Source of the DNA: UBA10649 sp963793105
Lineage (GTDB): Bacteria > Actinomycetota > Actinomycetes > S36-B12
Length of the DNA: 64,000 nt
Assembly (NCBI GenBank): GCA_963793105.1
Contig: CAWBZB010000008.1
Location: 186,001 to 250,000 of the forward strand
Direction of reading: 5' to 3'
The notes under the pieces are model-generated. The model saw only the letters and a list, made by a program, of their open reading frames with translations, had not been told where the DNA came from and did not search any database. Position numbers and translations under genes: made by a program. This document shows positions 42,592 to 50,949 of the stretch, piece after piece (the first letter of the stretch is position 1; every line of letters begins with the position of its first letter).

Positions 42592-42654
42592 TCGACGCCG
42601 GAGGCCCCTGCGCGGCAACCGACACCACTCGGGCGAGGTGCCAGACTCGCCCGC

Positions 42655-43257
42655 ATGGAGTTCGCCGAGGTCGTACGTCGCCGCAGGATGATCCGCCACT
42701 ACACCGACGAGCCGATCTCGCCCGACGTCGTCGAACGGATCCTCACCACTGCTCTGCGCGCCCCTTCGGCGGGCTTCTCGCAGGGCTGGGCCTTCCTGGT
42801 GCTCACCTCTGCCGAGGACCGGGCCCGCTTCTGGCCGCACATCCCCACCCGGGTGGAGCAGACACCCACGATGCAGCTCGCGCCGCTGGTCATCGTGCCG
42901 CTCGCCCACAAGGCCACCTACCTCGCCCGCTACGCCGAGCCCGACAAGGGCTGGGAGGACCGGGCCGAGGCCCGCTGGCCAGCTCCCTACTGGTTCATCG
43001 ACACGGGTATGGCGTCTCTGCTCATCCTTCTCGCCGCCGTCGATGAGGGTCTTGACGCGTGCTTCTTCGGGATTCAGCCGGACCAGTTGGCACCGTTTCG
43101 CGCCGCATTCGACGTCCCCGACGACTACGCGCCCATCGGGGCCATCACCGTCGGGCATCGCGCGCCAGACACTCCTCCTCAGGCAGCTGCCGTGGAGGCT
43201 CGCCGTCGCGACGTCCAGTCCGTCATCCACCGTGGCCGATTCGGGGTGCGGTCATGA
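42655..43257 (+). CDS. nitroreductase-family FMN protein
   Basis: 200 aa. The family start is clear: FAEVVRRRRMIRHYTDEPISPDVVERIL, then APSAGFSQGWAFLVL (FMN phosphate loop) and GMASLLILLAAVDEGLDACF. It reduces nitro, quinone or other electrophiles using NAD(P)H through FMN. CAGACT lies 7 nt upstream of the ATG. The stop overlaps the start of a DUF2200 gene. Confidence 0.9.
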   Translation: MEFAEVVRRRRMIRHYTDEPISPDVVERILTTALRAPSAGFSQGWAFLVLTSAEDRARFWPHIPTRVEQTPTMQLAPLVIVPLAHKATYLARYAEPDKGWEDRAEARWPAPYWFIDTGMASLLILLAAVDEGLDACFFGIQPDQLAPFRAAFDVPDDYAPIGAITVGHRAPDTPPQAAAVEARRRDVQSVIHRGRFGVRS

Positions 43258-43595
43258 GCAGGATCTTCACGACGAGTGTCGCCGCGGTCTACCCGCACTA
43301 TGTGAACAAGGTCGAGAAGAAGGGGCGCACCTCCGCGGAGCTTGACGAGGTGATCCGGTGGCTCACCGGCTTCGACCAGTCTGAGCTCGAGGAGCACCTG
43401 GCCCGCGAGACGACGTTCGAGGACTTCTTCGCAGCCGCGCACCTGAACCCGAACACCGCGTTGATCACCGGATCCGTGTGCGGCGTCCGCGTCGAGAATG
43501 TCGAGGATCCGCTGATGCAGAGGATCCGCTACCTCGACAAGCTGGTCGACGAGCTCGCCAAGGGCTGGCCGATGGAGAAGGTCCTGCGGTCGTAG
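43254..43595 (+). CDS. DUF2200 domain protein
   Basis: 113 aa. The DUF2200 pattern is seen across the whole length: FTTSVAAVYPHYVNKVEKKGRT, DEVIRWLTGF, then NTALITGSVCGVRVENVEDPL and the C-terminal IRYLDKLVDELAKG. The function of the family is unknown; it is widespread and often next to small stress genes. Start 43254 overlaps the nitroreductase stop in an ATGA. Confidence 0.9.
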   Translation: MSRIFTTSVAAVYPHYVNKVEKKGRTSAELDEVIRWLTGFDQSELEEHLARETTFEDFFAAAHLNPNTALITGSVCGVRVENVEDPLMQRIRYLDKLVDELAKGWPMEKVLRS

Positions 43596-43639
43596 GGTCA
43601 CAGACGCCAGTAGCGATTTCGCCTCCGGCCGCTGCGGGC

Positions 43640-44113
43640 CTAGCGGCTCATCAGCTCGATCAGCTGGTCCAGTGCCGCACCCCAGCCCGCCTCGAACCCC
43701 ATGTCCTCGTGCACCTGCCGGCCCGCCTCGTCGGCGTGCCGCACGGTTGCGGTGTAGTGCGTCCCACCATTCGAGGGCTCCATCTCGATGACCGCGGTGA
43801 AGACCGGGACACCGAACTCGGACACGGCAGGTCGGAAGCCGGGCAGCAGGGCGCCCGTCCAGACCAGCCTCCGCTCCGGAACCACCTCGAGGATGCAGCC
43901 CGTTCCGCCGCCCTCCTCGCCGGCCGGCCCGGCCATGACCGTCCGGAAGGCACCGCCCGGGTGCAGCTCGATCTCCGCCTCCGTCGTGCGCCACGGTCGC
44001 GGGGTGAACCACTGCATGAGCAGGGCCGGCTCGGTCCAGGCGCGCCAGACCGCATCGGGCGGGATCGGGATGTCGCGCTCGAGCACGAGGTCGAGGGCAG
44101 GGTCGAAAGTCAT
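43640..44113 (-). CDS. AHSA1/SRPBCC-family protein
   Basis: 157 aa. The AHSA1 activator/START-like pattern appears as RDIPIPPDAVWRAWTEPALLMQWF, strand FRTVMAGPAG, and a C-terminal helix GFEAGWGAALDQLIEL. Such proteins bind small hydrophobic molecules; the annotation as Hsp90 ATPase activator is inherited and usually not relevant in bacteria. Its ATG overlaps the stop of the DUF1761 membrane gene, so the two are a unit. Confidence 0.88.
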   Translation of the reverse strand: MTFDPALDLVLERDIPIPPDAVWRAWTEPALLMQWFTPRPWRTTEAEIELHPGGAFRTVMAGPAGEEGGGTGCILEVVPERRLVWTGALLPGFRPAVSEFGVPVFTAVIEMEPSNGGTHYTATVRHADEAGRQVHEDMGFEAGWGAALDQLIELMSR

Positions 44114-44541
44114 CAGGCCCACGCCCCGAGAACTGCTCCCATGGCCGTCAGGCACACGATGTCCTGGCCGACCTCGAGCACCCATGCCTTGATGGACATG
44201 CCCGCGAACAGATGGTGGCTCAGCGACGCGGCGGCGGCGAAGCCGACGCCCATGAGCGCACCGGTGGCGGCTCCGCCCCACCACGCGACGTCCTGACCCG
44301 ACATGCGCACGAGTTCGATGACAAGGGCGAGGACGGTGGCCTGCACGAGAATCCCGACGATGGTGAGGCTGAAGACGGCGCCCATCGGCAGGCCGCCCTC
44401 GGGCGCCTCATCCTCCCGACGGCCCATCGCTCTCCACCAGATGGGGAAGAAGGTCTTCGGGCTGAACCACAGGAAACCGATGACGAACGACACGACGCTG
44501 GCGACAAGGACGGCCAGCCAGTTGATCTCCGCGAATGGCAT
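44113..44541 (-). CDS. DUF1761 membrane protein
   Basis: 142 aa with four hydrophobic helices (about 8-27, 52-78, 84-106 and 117-139) and FLWFSPKTFFPIWW, the typical DUF1761 stretch. Function unknown. GATAAT lies 5 nt before the ATG, another leaderless start. It is coupled to the AHSA1-like gene, a frequent partner of DUF1761 proteins. Confidence 0.88.
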   Translation of the reverse strand: MPFAEINWLAVLVASVVSFVIGFLWFSPKTFFPIWWRAMGRREDEAPEGGLPMGAVFSLTIVGILVQATVLALVIELVRMSGQDVAWWGGAATGALMGVGFAAAASLSHHLFAGMSIKAWVLEVGQDIVCLTAMGAVLGAWA

Positions 44542-44565
44542 GGCCCATTATCAGGCGCACTTGGC

Positions 44566-45822
44566 TCAGACCCGGGCATTGCCCCGAGGTTCGGTCCCCG
44601 GCAGGTCATCGTGCGGGTCGTCGAGCCGACCCAGGTGCAGACCGCGTGTGCGCGTGACCAGGAACATCGTGATGCCGCCCATCAGCAGACCCGCAACCAG
44701 GACCGTCGGACGCGGTCCGATGAGGTCGGACGTCGCACCCCAGGCCAGGCTGCCCAGCGGAGCCGCGAGGGTGAACGTCATGAGGCGGATGGCCAGAACG
44801 CGGCCGCGGAAGGGGTCGGCGACGATCACCTGGGTCGAGGTGTTGATCGAGGCGACGACAGCCAGGAAGCAGGCACCGATCACGATGGCTGCGACCAGCC
44901 CGACTGCATAGCCCGGCGCCAGCGCGAACACGACGAGGGCGGAGCTGTAGACGATGAGGCCGACGGCGACGAGACGACTCAGGGACGGCCCCCATCGAGA
45001 ACCCGCGACGACGAAGGCGGCCGCGAAGGCACCGATGCCGAGCGCGGCGTTCATGAGTCCGAGTGCCGCGGGCCCCACGTCGAACACGTCGCCTGCGAAC
45101 ACGACGGTGAACGAGAAGATCGGGTTGCCCAGGAATCCGATCGTGGCCGCCACCAGCATCGACATCAGCAGCCCGGGCTGCGTCTTCACGTAGGCAAGGG
45201 CGGCACCGAACTGCCGCGCGACACTGCTCGTCTTCGGCGTCCGCACCGCGTCCCGACCGGCCCTGACGAGCAGGAGCGCGACGATCACGAAGCCGAAGGA
45301 CAGGGCGTTGATCCCGAAGGCCCACGACGGGCCCAGCGTGGCGAGCAGGAGGCCGGCGATGGCCGGGCCGATCGCCCTGGCCGCGTTGAACTGCAGCGAG
45401 TTCATGGTGACGGCCGAGAGGAGGTCCTCGCGCGGCACCAGGTCGTGGATGAACCCCTGCCAGCTCGGCATGCTGATGCCGTTGAGCGCACCGACGAGCG
45501 CCACCAGCGCGAGCAGCAGAAGCGGGTCGCGCAGGTCCAGGGTCCAGACCAGCCACAGGGCGAACGCCACGACCGCCATCGCCGTCTGCATCACCAGCAG
45601 GATCCGACGACGCGGGCGATGGTCGGCGAGCGACCCACCGTACGGGCTGAGCAGCACCATGGGGAGGAACTGGGCGGCCACTGCCGCCCCTACCCACAGC
45701 GCGGAGCCCGTGAGCTGGAACAGCACGTAGGGCAGCGTGAGGTTGAGCAGCCACGAGCCGGTGTTCGACAGCAGCGCCCCGGTCCAGAAGATGCGGTAGT
45801 CGCGATGCCGGAACGCGTTCAC
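44566..45822 (-). CDS. MFS efflux transporter (EntS/MFS_3-like)
   Basis: 418 aa, about twelve helices, starting NAFRHRDYRIFWTGALLSN, the characteristic opening of the EntS/MFS_3 group; the cytoplasmic loop motif is GGSLADHRPRRR. The GTG at 45822 is chosen because it begins this opening; a start at 45891 would add 23 basic residues. Members export siderophores, macrolides or other drugs. It diverges from the SRPBCC/DUF2568/TetR genes, with a 206-nt region between. Confidence 0.88.
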   Translation of the reverse strand: MNAFRHRDYRIFWTGALLSNTGSWLLNLTLPYVLFQLTGSALWVGAAVAAQFLPMVLLSPYGGSLADHRPRRRILLVMQTAMAVVAFALWLVWTLDLRDPLLLLALVALVGALNGISMPSWQGFIHDLVPREDLLSAVTMNSLQFNAARAIGPAIAGLLLATLGPSWAFGINALSFGFVIVALLLVRAGRDAVRTPKTSSVARQFGAALAYVKTQPGLLMSMLVAATIGFLGNPIFSFTVVFAGDVFDVGPAALGLMNAALGIGAFAAAFVVAGSRWGPSLSRLVAVGLIVYSSALVVFALAPGYAVGLVAAIVIGACFLAVVASINTSTQVIVADPFRGRVLAIRLMTFTLAAPLGSLAWGATSDLIGPRPTVLVAGLLMGGITMFLVTRTRGLHLGRLDDPHDDLPGTEPRGNARV

Positions 45823-45943
45823 GTGGTGCGCCGCCCCTTCACTCCTCCGACCCGCCAGGAGGACTCGAACCTTCCGCGAGGCTATCCCCACGACCCCGGC
45901 ACCGCGGCAGCGGAAGCCGCCCCAGGGCCGATCGCCGATTCCG

Positions 45944-46010
45944 AACCGGCCTTTCCGGGCCGGTTGACATGACTAATGTTCTTAGTTATGTTGTCTAACG
46001 TCATTAGTCA
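45944..46010 (+). promoter_or_regulatory. strong promoter with nested operator
   Basis: TTGACA (45964-45969) and TATGTT (45987-45992) are 17 bp apart, close to the sigma-70 consensus. TGACTAATG (45970-45978) and CATTAGTCA (46002-46010) are perfect inverted repeats flanking the -10, with an inner TTAG/CTAA pair (45982-45985, 45995-45998). A hairpin AACCGGCC/GGCCGGTT (45944-45965) abuts the -35. The AT-rich block stands out from its surroundings. The TetR at 46923, read from this promoter, is the likely regulator. Confidence 0.75.
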
Positions 46011-46028
46011 CCGACCTGGGAGCCGACG

Positions 46029-46481
46029 ATGCGCCACGAACTGCACACCGAGATCGAGATCGAGGCGGCTCCGGAGTCTGTCTGGCGGGTGCTGACCGAC
46101 CTGGACCGCTACCCCGACTGGAACCCCTTCATCATCTCGGCAGAAGGCCGCCCTGCGGTGGGCGAGAAGCTGACGAACCGGATGCAGCCCCCCGGCGGCC
46201 GGGCGACGACCTTCCGTCCGACGGTCACCGTCGTCGAGGAGTCCACCGCGTTCGCATGGCTCGGTCGCCTGGGCCTGCCGGGGATCTTCGATGGTCGGCA
46301 CCGGTTCGACCTCGCCCCCACGGAAACCGGCGGCACCCTCCTCACCCAGTCCGAGCGGTTCGACGGCATCCTCGTACGCATGCTGCGGACGTCGCTCGAC
46401 ACCTCGACCAGGACCGGGTTCGAAGCCATGAACGCCGCACTCAAGGCGCGCGTCGAAGCCGCGATCGGACCCGCGTCATGA
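46029..46481 (+). CDS. SRPBCC polyketide-cyclase-like protein
   Basis: 150 aa. A START/SRPBCC beta-grip fold: IEIEAAPESVWRVLTDLDRYPDWNPF at the start, a helix at the end with GFEAMNAALKARVEA. Such proteins bind hydrophobic ligands or cyclise polyketides. Shine-Dalgarno GGGAG. The ATG is about 30 nt downstream of the predicted transcription start. The stop overlaps the DUF2568 start by ATGA. Confidence 0.88.
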   Translation: MRHELHTEIEIEAAPESVWRVLTDLDRYPDWNPFIISAEGRPAVGEKLTNRMQPPGGRATTFRPTVTVVEESTAFAWLGRLGLPGIFDGRHRFDLAPTETGGTLLTQSERFDGILVRMLRTSLDTSTRTGFEAMNAALKARVEAAIGPAS

Positions 46482-46855
46482 CGCCCCCGACGATGGCCGG
46501 ATGGAACCTGACCCTGCGGTTCGTCCTCGAACTCGCTGCCCTGGCCGGCCTTGCTGCGGCCGCCTGGAACCTGGGGTCGGGCCCGGCTCGCTGGATCGCC
46601 GTGGTCCTCGTGCCGGTGGCGGCCGCCGCCGCCTGGGGCGTGTTCAACGTGCTGAACGACCCCAGCAGGTCCGGAGCCGCCCCGGTCGAGGTCCACGGAT
46701 GGGTGCGTCTCGCGCTCGAGCTCACCGTCCTGGGCGGTGGCGCCGTGGCAGTCGCACTCTTCGTGAGCCCCGCGCTGGGCGTGCTGTTCGGGACGGCGAT
46801 CGTCGTGCACTACCTGGCCTCGCGGGACCGCGTCGAGTGGCTGGTGCAGACGTGA
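46478..46855 (+). CDS. YrdB/DUF2568 membrane protein
   Basis: 125 aa with four helices. The DUF2568 patterns NLTLRFVLELAALAGLAAAAW and ALELTVLGGGAVAVALF are clear. Function unknown. It sits second in the SRPBCC-DUF2568-TetR unit. Confidence 0.88.
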   Translation: MTPPTMAGWNLTLRFVLELAALAGLAAAAWNLGSGPARWIAVVLVPVAAAAAWGVFNVLNDPSRSGAAPVEVHGWVRLALELTVLGGGAVAVALFVSPALGVLFGTAIVVHYLASRDRVEWLVQT

Positions 46856-46922
46856 GCGCGAGGGGTGGTCAACCCCGGCCGGCGGACACAGGTCCCCTGA
46901 CGAGTGTGTCGGGCCCCGGCTG

Positions 46923-47498
46923 ATGGGCCGCAAGATCGGCTTGACGCGTGCGCAGGTCGTAGAAGCGGCCGGCGAGCTCGCGGATCAGGACGGCCTCGCC
47001 GCCCTGAGCCTTGCCTCGGTGGCCGCCACGCTCGGAGTCCGGTCCCCCTCGCTGTACAAGTACGTCGACGGCCTCGACGGGCTTCGTCGGCAGCTGTCCA
47101 TCCACGCCAGCACCCTCCTCGCCGACGAGCTCGCCGCCAGCGTCGAGGGGCTCGAGGGGACATCGGCACTGAGGGCGATCGCCGAGCAACTCCGGTCCTT
47201 CGCCCTTCGTCACCCCGGTCTGTACGCCTCGTTCCTGCCCGCCCCCACCCCGGACGAGGACCCCGAGGTGGCGGCCGCCCTCGCCCAGCCGGTCCGGGTC
47301 GTCGGATCGGTCCTTGCCGGCATGGGCATCGACGCCGCGACCATCGTCCCCCTCATCCGGGCGCTGCGGGCCGCGGTCCACGGCTTCGTCGACCTCGAGC
47401 TTCGAGGCGGCTTCGGACTGGCCGACGACATCGGTGACTCGTTCGCCACGACCATCGATCTCGTGATCGAGGCGATCTCCGCCCAATCGACCACGTGA
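46923..47498 (+). CDS. TetR-family regulator with WHG-type C-terminus
   Basis: 191 aa. N-terminal HTH (LTRAQVVEAAGELADQDG, LASVAATLGVRSPSLYKYVDG). The C-terminal part (LRALRAAVHGFVDLE) matches the TetR_C_33/WHG group. It is the third gene read from the promoter at 45964-45992 and probably autoregulates that unit through the inverted repeat TGACTAATG/CATTAGTCA. The ligand is probably small and hydrophobic, consistent with the SRPBCC gene. Confidence 0.87.
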   Translation: MGRKIGLTRAQVVEAAGELADQDGLAALSLASVAATLGVRSPSLYKYVDGLDGLRRQLSIHASTLLADELAASVEGLEGTSALRAIAEQLRSFALRHPGLYASFLPAPTPDEDPEVAAALAQPVRVVGSVLAGMGIDAATIVPLIRALRAAVHGFVDLELRGGFGLADDIGDSFATTIDLVIEAISAQSTT

Positions 47499-47656
47499 CG
47501 TGACACACCTACGGAGCGGGCACCCGGCAGCTCCCACCTCGGGCTGATCGTCGGCAGCGAGCTCTGCACGAGGCGGGACCTGACCCCACGCTGATCGACC
47601 GAACCCACCGACGTGGGAGCACAGACGGCCAGTCGACCCGCCGGATTCCGGAACCG

Positions 47657-48503
47657 TCACCCGGTCTTGGCACGCTCCGAAGCCTCCGACTCCCAGCCGG
47701 CGATGATCCTGCGCATCATGGTCGGCCCGGTGCGGGTCATGGCCGTGGCGAATGCCCGCCCCGCCACCCCGGGGCGGGGCCGGACGTCGAAGCGCATCGT
47801 CACCAGCGACATCGCGGCGCCGGACTCGCGGACGGACCACGTCCCGCGCATGTAGTCGAGCGGGTAGGGATAGTCGGCGGCACTCGTATCGACGACGACG
47901 GAGAACGATCGTCCCGGCTCCCAGGACGTGAGCGTCTCATCCCAGTGACGTCCCCGTGCATCCCAGCAGCGACGCCCGGATTCCGAGGCTCCCTCGATCG
48001 GGGCGAAGGGTCCCACTCTCGACAGATTCGGCGACAGTCGCGCATACAGGTCGTGATCGACCATCACGGCCCACACGTCGTCCGCAGTTCCGCGGATGCT
48101 CCGCTGCACCTCGATCGTCCTCGCGCCCGGGATCTGCAGGCGCAGTGCCGCCCGCGCCTGCATCACGGCAAGCGTCGCGACCGGCACGGCGGTCGCCAAC
48201 GCGAGCACGATGCCGCTCGCCGGCGGACGAGAGACGACAGCGAATGACCACGACCATCGCCACCCAGGCGGCGTCGAGGCCCGCGATGACGAGTCCCGCA
48301 GTGGGCGTGGGTCGCGCCCCCACGCTGAGCCAGGCGACCACCACCCCGAAACCGATGAGCCCGACACCGAGCACACTGACGACGGCCGTGGGGACCGCCA
48401 ATGCCTCGGATACCGCGTCCCGCGCTCCGAGGGCAACGCCGCCGGTGATCATCGAGTACGCCGCGTTCGAACGGAGAATGAGAGGAAGTCCTGGAGATGT
48501 CAT
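47657..48503 (-). pseudogene. membrane-anchored SRPBCC protein, frameshifted
   Basis: The first part (ATG at 48503) has three hydrophobic helices (SVLGVGLIGFGVVVAWLSV and TAGLVIAGLDAAWVAMVVVI). The second part, in another frame from about 48218, has a further helix (GIVLALATAVPVATLAVM) and an SRPBCC domain (IEVQRSIRGTADDVWAVMVD). Together they make a sensible protein of about 280 aa; a single extra base near 48217-48221 breaks it. It is divergent from a TetR gene and may be its target. The break may be a sequencing indel. Confidence 0.7.
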
Positions 48504-48523
48504 GCGGCCAACTTAAAGTACGA

Positions 48524-48565
48524 CCGTTCACTTTGTCAAAGGCCGTTCACTTACTATGATGAGGT
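48524..48565 (+). promoter_or_regulatory. TetR promoter with direct repeats, leaderless
   Basis: TTGTCA (48533-48538) and TATGAT (48555-48560) are 16 bp apart, and the GTG start of the TetR gene lies 5 nt after the -10. CCGTTCACTT is repeated at 48524-48533 and 48543-48552 (19-bp period), the first copy partly symmetric with AAAGTACG upstream. This looks like an autoregulatory TetR operator covering both divergent promoters. Confidence 0.65.
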
Positions 48566-49195
48566 GTGGCCGATCCCCGAGTTGACCAGCGACGTGTCCG
48601 TGGCGAGAAGACACGGCGGGACGTGCTGCGAACGGCGGCCGACCTCGCCAGCACCCGCGGCATCGAGGCACTCACGCTCGGTGCGCTCAGCGAGCAGCTG
48701 CACATGTCGAAGAGCGGGATCGTCAAGCACTTCGGGTCTCGCGAGCAGCTTCAGCTGGCGACGATCGAGTACGCGTCGACCGTGTTCGCCGAGGTTGTCC
48801 TCGCCCCGGCGGGAGACCAGCCGCCGGGCCTGGATCGCCTGCGCACGATCACTGCCGCCTGGCTGAGCTACCTCACCGGAGGCACGTTCAGCGGTGGATG
48901 CTTCTTCTACGCGGCTGCAGCCGAGCTCGACCGACAGCCCGGTGCACTTCGCGATTCGATCGAGGCCATCGTCCGTGCCGGGCTGTCACTCCTCCGAGAG
49001 GACCTCCAGGCTGCCGTCACGCAGGGCGACTTGGCGGCCGACACCGACATCGATCAGGTCCTCTTCGAACTGCACGCCTTCCTCCAGGAGGTCAGCCTGG
49101 CGCACCTTCTGCTGGACGACCCGAACGGACGGGCCAGGGGTGAGCGAGCCATCGAGCACCTGCTCCACCGACACACACCGGGCCCCAACGCCTAG
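48566..49195 (+). CDS. TetR-family regulator
   Basis: 209 aa. HTH: RRDVLRTAADLASTRGIEALTLGALSEQL and KSGIVKHFGSREQLQ. The ligand domain has YLTGGTFSGGCFFYAAAAELD, typical of the C-terminal type with a FxGGCFF motif. GTG start, leaderless, 5 nt after TATGAT. It is divergent from the frameshifted membrane SRPBCC gene, and repeats in the shared 62-nt region are likely sites. Confidence 0.88.
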   Translation: MADPRVDQRRVRGEKTRRDVLRTAADLASTRGIEALTLGALSEQLHMSKSGIVKHFGSREQLQLATIEYASTVFAEVVLAPAGDQPPGLDRLRTITAAWLSYLTGGTFSGGCFFYAAAAELDRQPGALRDSIEAIVRAGLSLLREDLQAAVTQGDLAADTDIDQVLFELHAFLQEVSLAHLLLDDPNGRARGERAIEHLLHRHTPGPNA

Positions 49196-49262
49196 CCCAT
49201 CCGCGGCAGTGTTCGACTCCGCCGCGACTGGCGTGAGCGCCGCGTGTACGGCCCGCAAGGCA

Positions 49263-50891
49263 TCAGATCAGGGACTGCTCGTAGGCGTAGGCAGCAGCGG
49301 CGGTACGGGAGTGGACGTCAAGCTTCGTGAAGATGCTCGAAAGGTGGCGAGCCACGGTCTTCTCGGACAGCACCAGCTCCCCGGCGATCTGGGCGTTGCT
49401 CCTGCCGCTCGCGACGAGCCGAAGCACCTCCAGTTCGCGGGGGGTGAGCCCGCTCGGGGCCGGCTCCTCGCCCATGAGAGCAGTCGTCTGTTCCCTCGCG
49501 GGGACTGCTCCCAGATCGGCGAACGATCGTCGCGCGGCCGCCAGGTCCGCGAGCGCTGACGCCTCATCGCCCAGGAGGCGGAGGGCTCGACCCACGAGAA
49601 CGCGGCTCCTCGCCGACTCGTACGGTGAGTCGACCTGTGACCACGCTTGCGTCGCTCGTCCAGCAGCTCGGAAGGCACTCTCGCCCGCTCCGCGAGCCAG
49701 TTCGGTGCTGGCCACTGCATACAGCCCGGCCGCCTGAAGTGCCGTGGATCCGAAGGCTTCCCCGATCAGGCACAGTTCCTCAGACAGCCGAGTCGACGAC
49801 TCCACGTCGCCAGCGCCCATCAAGACCTCGATCGCCGCGGCGAGGATCTGAGAACGCTGGACGGGGTCCTGGACCTCGCCGAGCAGTCTTCTGATCACGA
49901 TCGCGGCCGCGTCCACGCGACCTTGCGCCAACCACAGCAGTGCGCGCCCGGGCTGCGCGCTGTGGCCGGACTCTGCCGCAGCGTCATAGGCGCTCTCGGC
50001 AGCGGCGTACTCACCGCGGACGCGGTACACCTCGGCGCGCTCATAGTGTGCGAGACCGAGCGCCGGGTCGCTGCCGGCGTCGAGGTATCGGGCGACCGCA
50101 CCATCCAGCTCTTCCAGGGCGCTCGCATAGGCCCCGTGGAGTCGCAGAAGCTGGCCACGATGGGTGGCGCACTGGCCGGTGAAGGCGACCAGTCCCGGCT
50201 GGGCGTCGCACCATGTCGTCAATGCGTGCGTCCACTCACCCGCGCGACGAAGATCGGAAACCTCCTGACAGGCCTCGATGGTCGAGCAGTAGACGTGACC
50301 GGCCGCCACGGGACCCACCTCACCTGCCATCACGCCGACCATCGCCTCGTCCATCCGCTGGAGGCCGTCTGCGACGCGTCCCGAGTACAGCAGGAGACGA
50401 CCCTCGGAATGGAGTCCGACAGCGAACAGATCGGGCTCGTCAAAGCGTCGGCCGTAGTCCGTGATGAGGGGTGCCAGCGGGAACGCCGCGGCCAAGTCGC
50501 CGTTCGCGATGTGACCCATCATCTCCGACTCGCACACGTACCCACGTTCGACGATGTCCCCGCCGAGCTCGTCCAGGATTCGAGTCGCGCGCGCATGCCA
50601 GCCGTTGGCGACTGCCAGCTCTCCGGTCTGTCGAAGGGTCATGGTGAGGGCGCATGCCGCTCGGACCGCGCCGGGCCGATCGCCCGCGTCGAGGCTCGCA
50701 CGGTAGGCCCGCTGGAACGCCTGGATGCTGTCGTTGTATCGACCGAGCAGGTACGCCGTGGTCGCAAGGGCGGAGAAGTCCGCCGCCTGCAGAGTCGTGT
50801 CGTCCAGATCGGAGAGCGCCCGGAAGGCAGAGACCCACTCGCGGCGCTCGTATGCCTCGCGGGCCTGTTGGAGATCCCCGATCACGTCCAT
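49263..50891 (-). CDS. TPR-LuxR-type transcriptional regulator
   Basis: 542 aa. Residues 1-460 form helical TPR-like repeats (WVSAFRALSDLDDTTLQAAD, AYLLGRYNDSIQAFQRAY), and the last 70 hold a LuxR HTH: LTPRELEVLRLVASGRSNAQIAGEL and SEKTVARHLSSIFTKLDVHSRT. It lacks the LAL-type ATPase at the N-terminus. The Shine-Dalgarno GGAAGG (50904-50899 on the minus strand) lies in the 3' arm of a perfect 15-bp hairpin. A flavin monooxygenase gene is directly upstream in the same direction. Confidence 0.88.
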   Translation of the reverse strand: MDVIGDLQQAREAYERREWVSAFRALSDLDDTTLQAADFSALATTAYLLGRYNDSIQAFQRAYRASLDAGDRPGAVRAACALTMTLRQTGELAVANGWHARATRILDELGGDIVERGYVCESEMMGHIANGDLAAAFPLAPLITDYGRRFDEPDLFAVGLHSEGRLLLYSGRVADGLQRMDEAMVGVMAGEVGPVAAGHVYCSTIEACQEVSDLRRAGEWTHALTTWCDAQPGLVAFTGQCATHRGQLLRLHGAYASALEELDGAVARYLDAGSDPALGLAHYERAEVYRVRGEYAAAESAYDAAAESGHSAQPGRALLWLAQGRVDAAAIVIRRLLGEVQDPVQRSQILAAAIEVLMGAGDVESSTRLSEELCLIGEAFGSTALQAAGLYAVASTELARGAGESAFRAAGRATQAWSQVDSPYESARSRVLVGRALRLLGDEASALADLAAARRSFADLGAVPAREQTTALMGEEPAPSGLTPRELEVLRLVASGRSNAQIAGELVLSEKTVARHLSSIFTKLDVHSRTAAAAYAYEQSLI

Positions 50892-50898
50892 CAGTTCA

Positions 50899-50938
50899 CC
50901 TTCCGGTCCTTCGAGGGTAGCCGCGAAGGACCGGAAGG
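50899..50938 (-). promoter_or_regulatory. 15-bp hairpin sequestering the LuxR-gene ribosome site
   Basis: CCTTCCGGTCCTTCG (50899-50913 on the plus strand) pairs perfectly with CGAAGGACCGGAAGG (50924-50938), leaving a 10-nt loop. On the transcript the 3' arm contains GGAAGG, the Shine-Dalgarno of the LuxR-type gene, 7 nt from its ATG. It also follows the monooxygenase stop, so it could act as a terminator. Either role reduces expression of the regulator relative to the monooxygenase. Confidence 0.65.
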
Positions 50939-50949
50939 CCCAAGACGAT

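Noticed and set aside
45843..45875. tRNA-like T arm on the minus strand (GGTTCGAGTCC followed by TGGCGGG)
   Set aside because: No matching 5' acceptor, D arm or anticodon arm is found upstream, and one T-stem pair is mismatched. It may be chance or a short attachment-site fragment.
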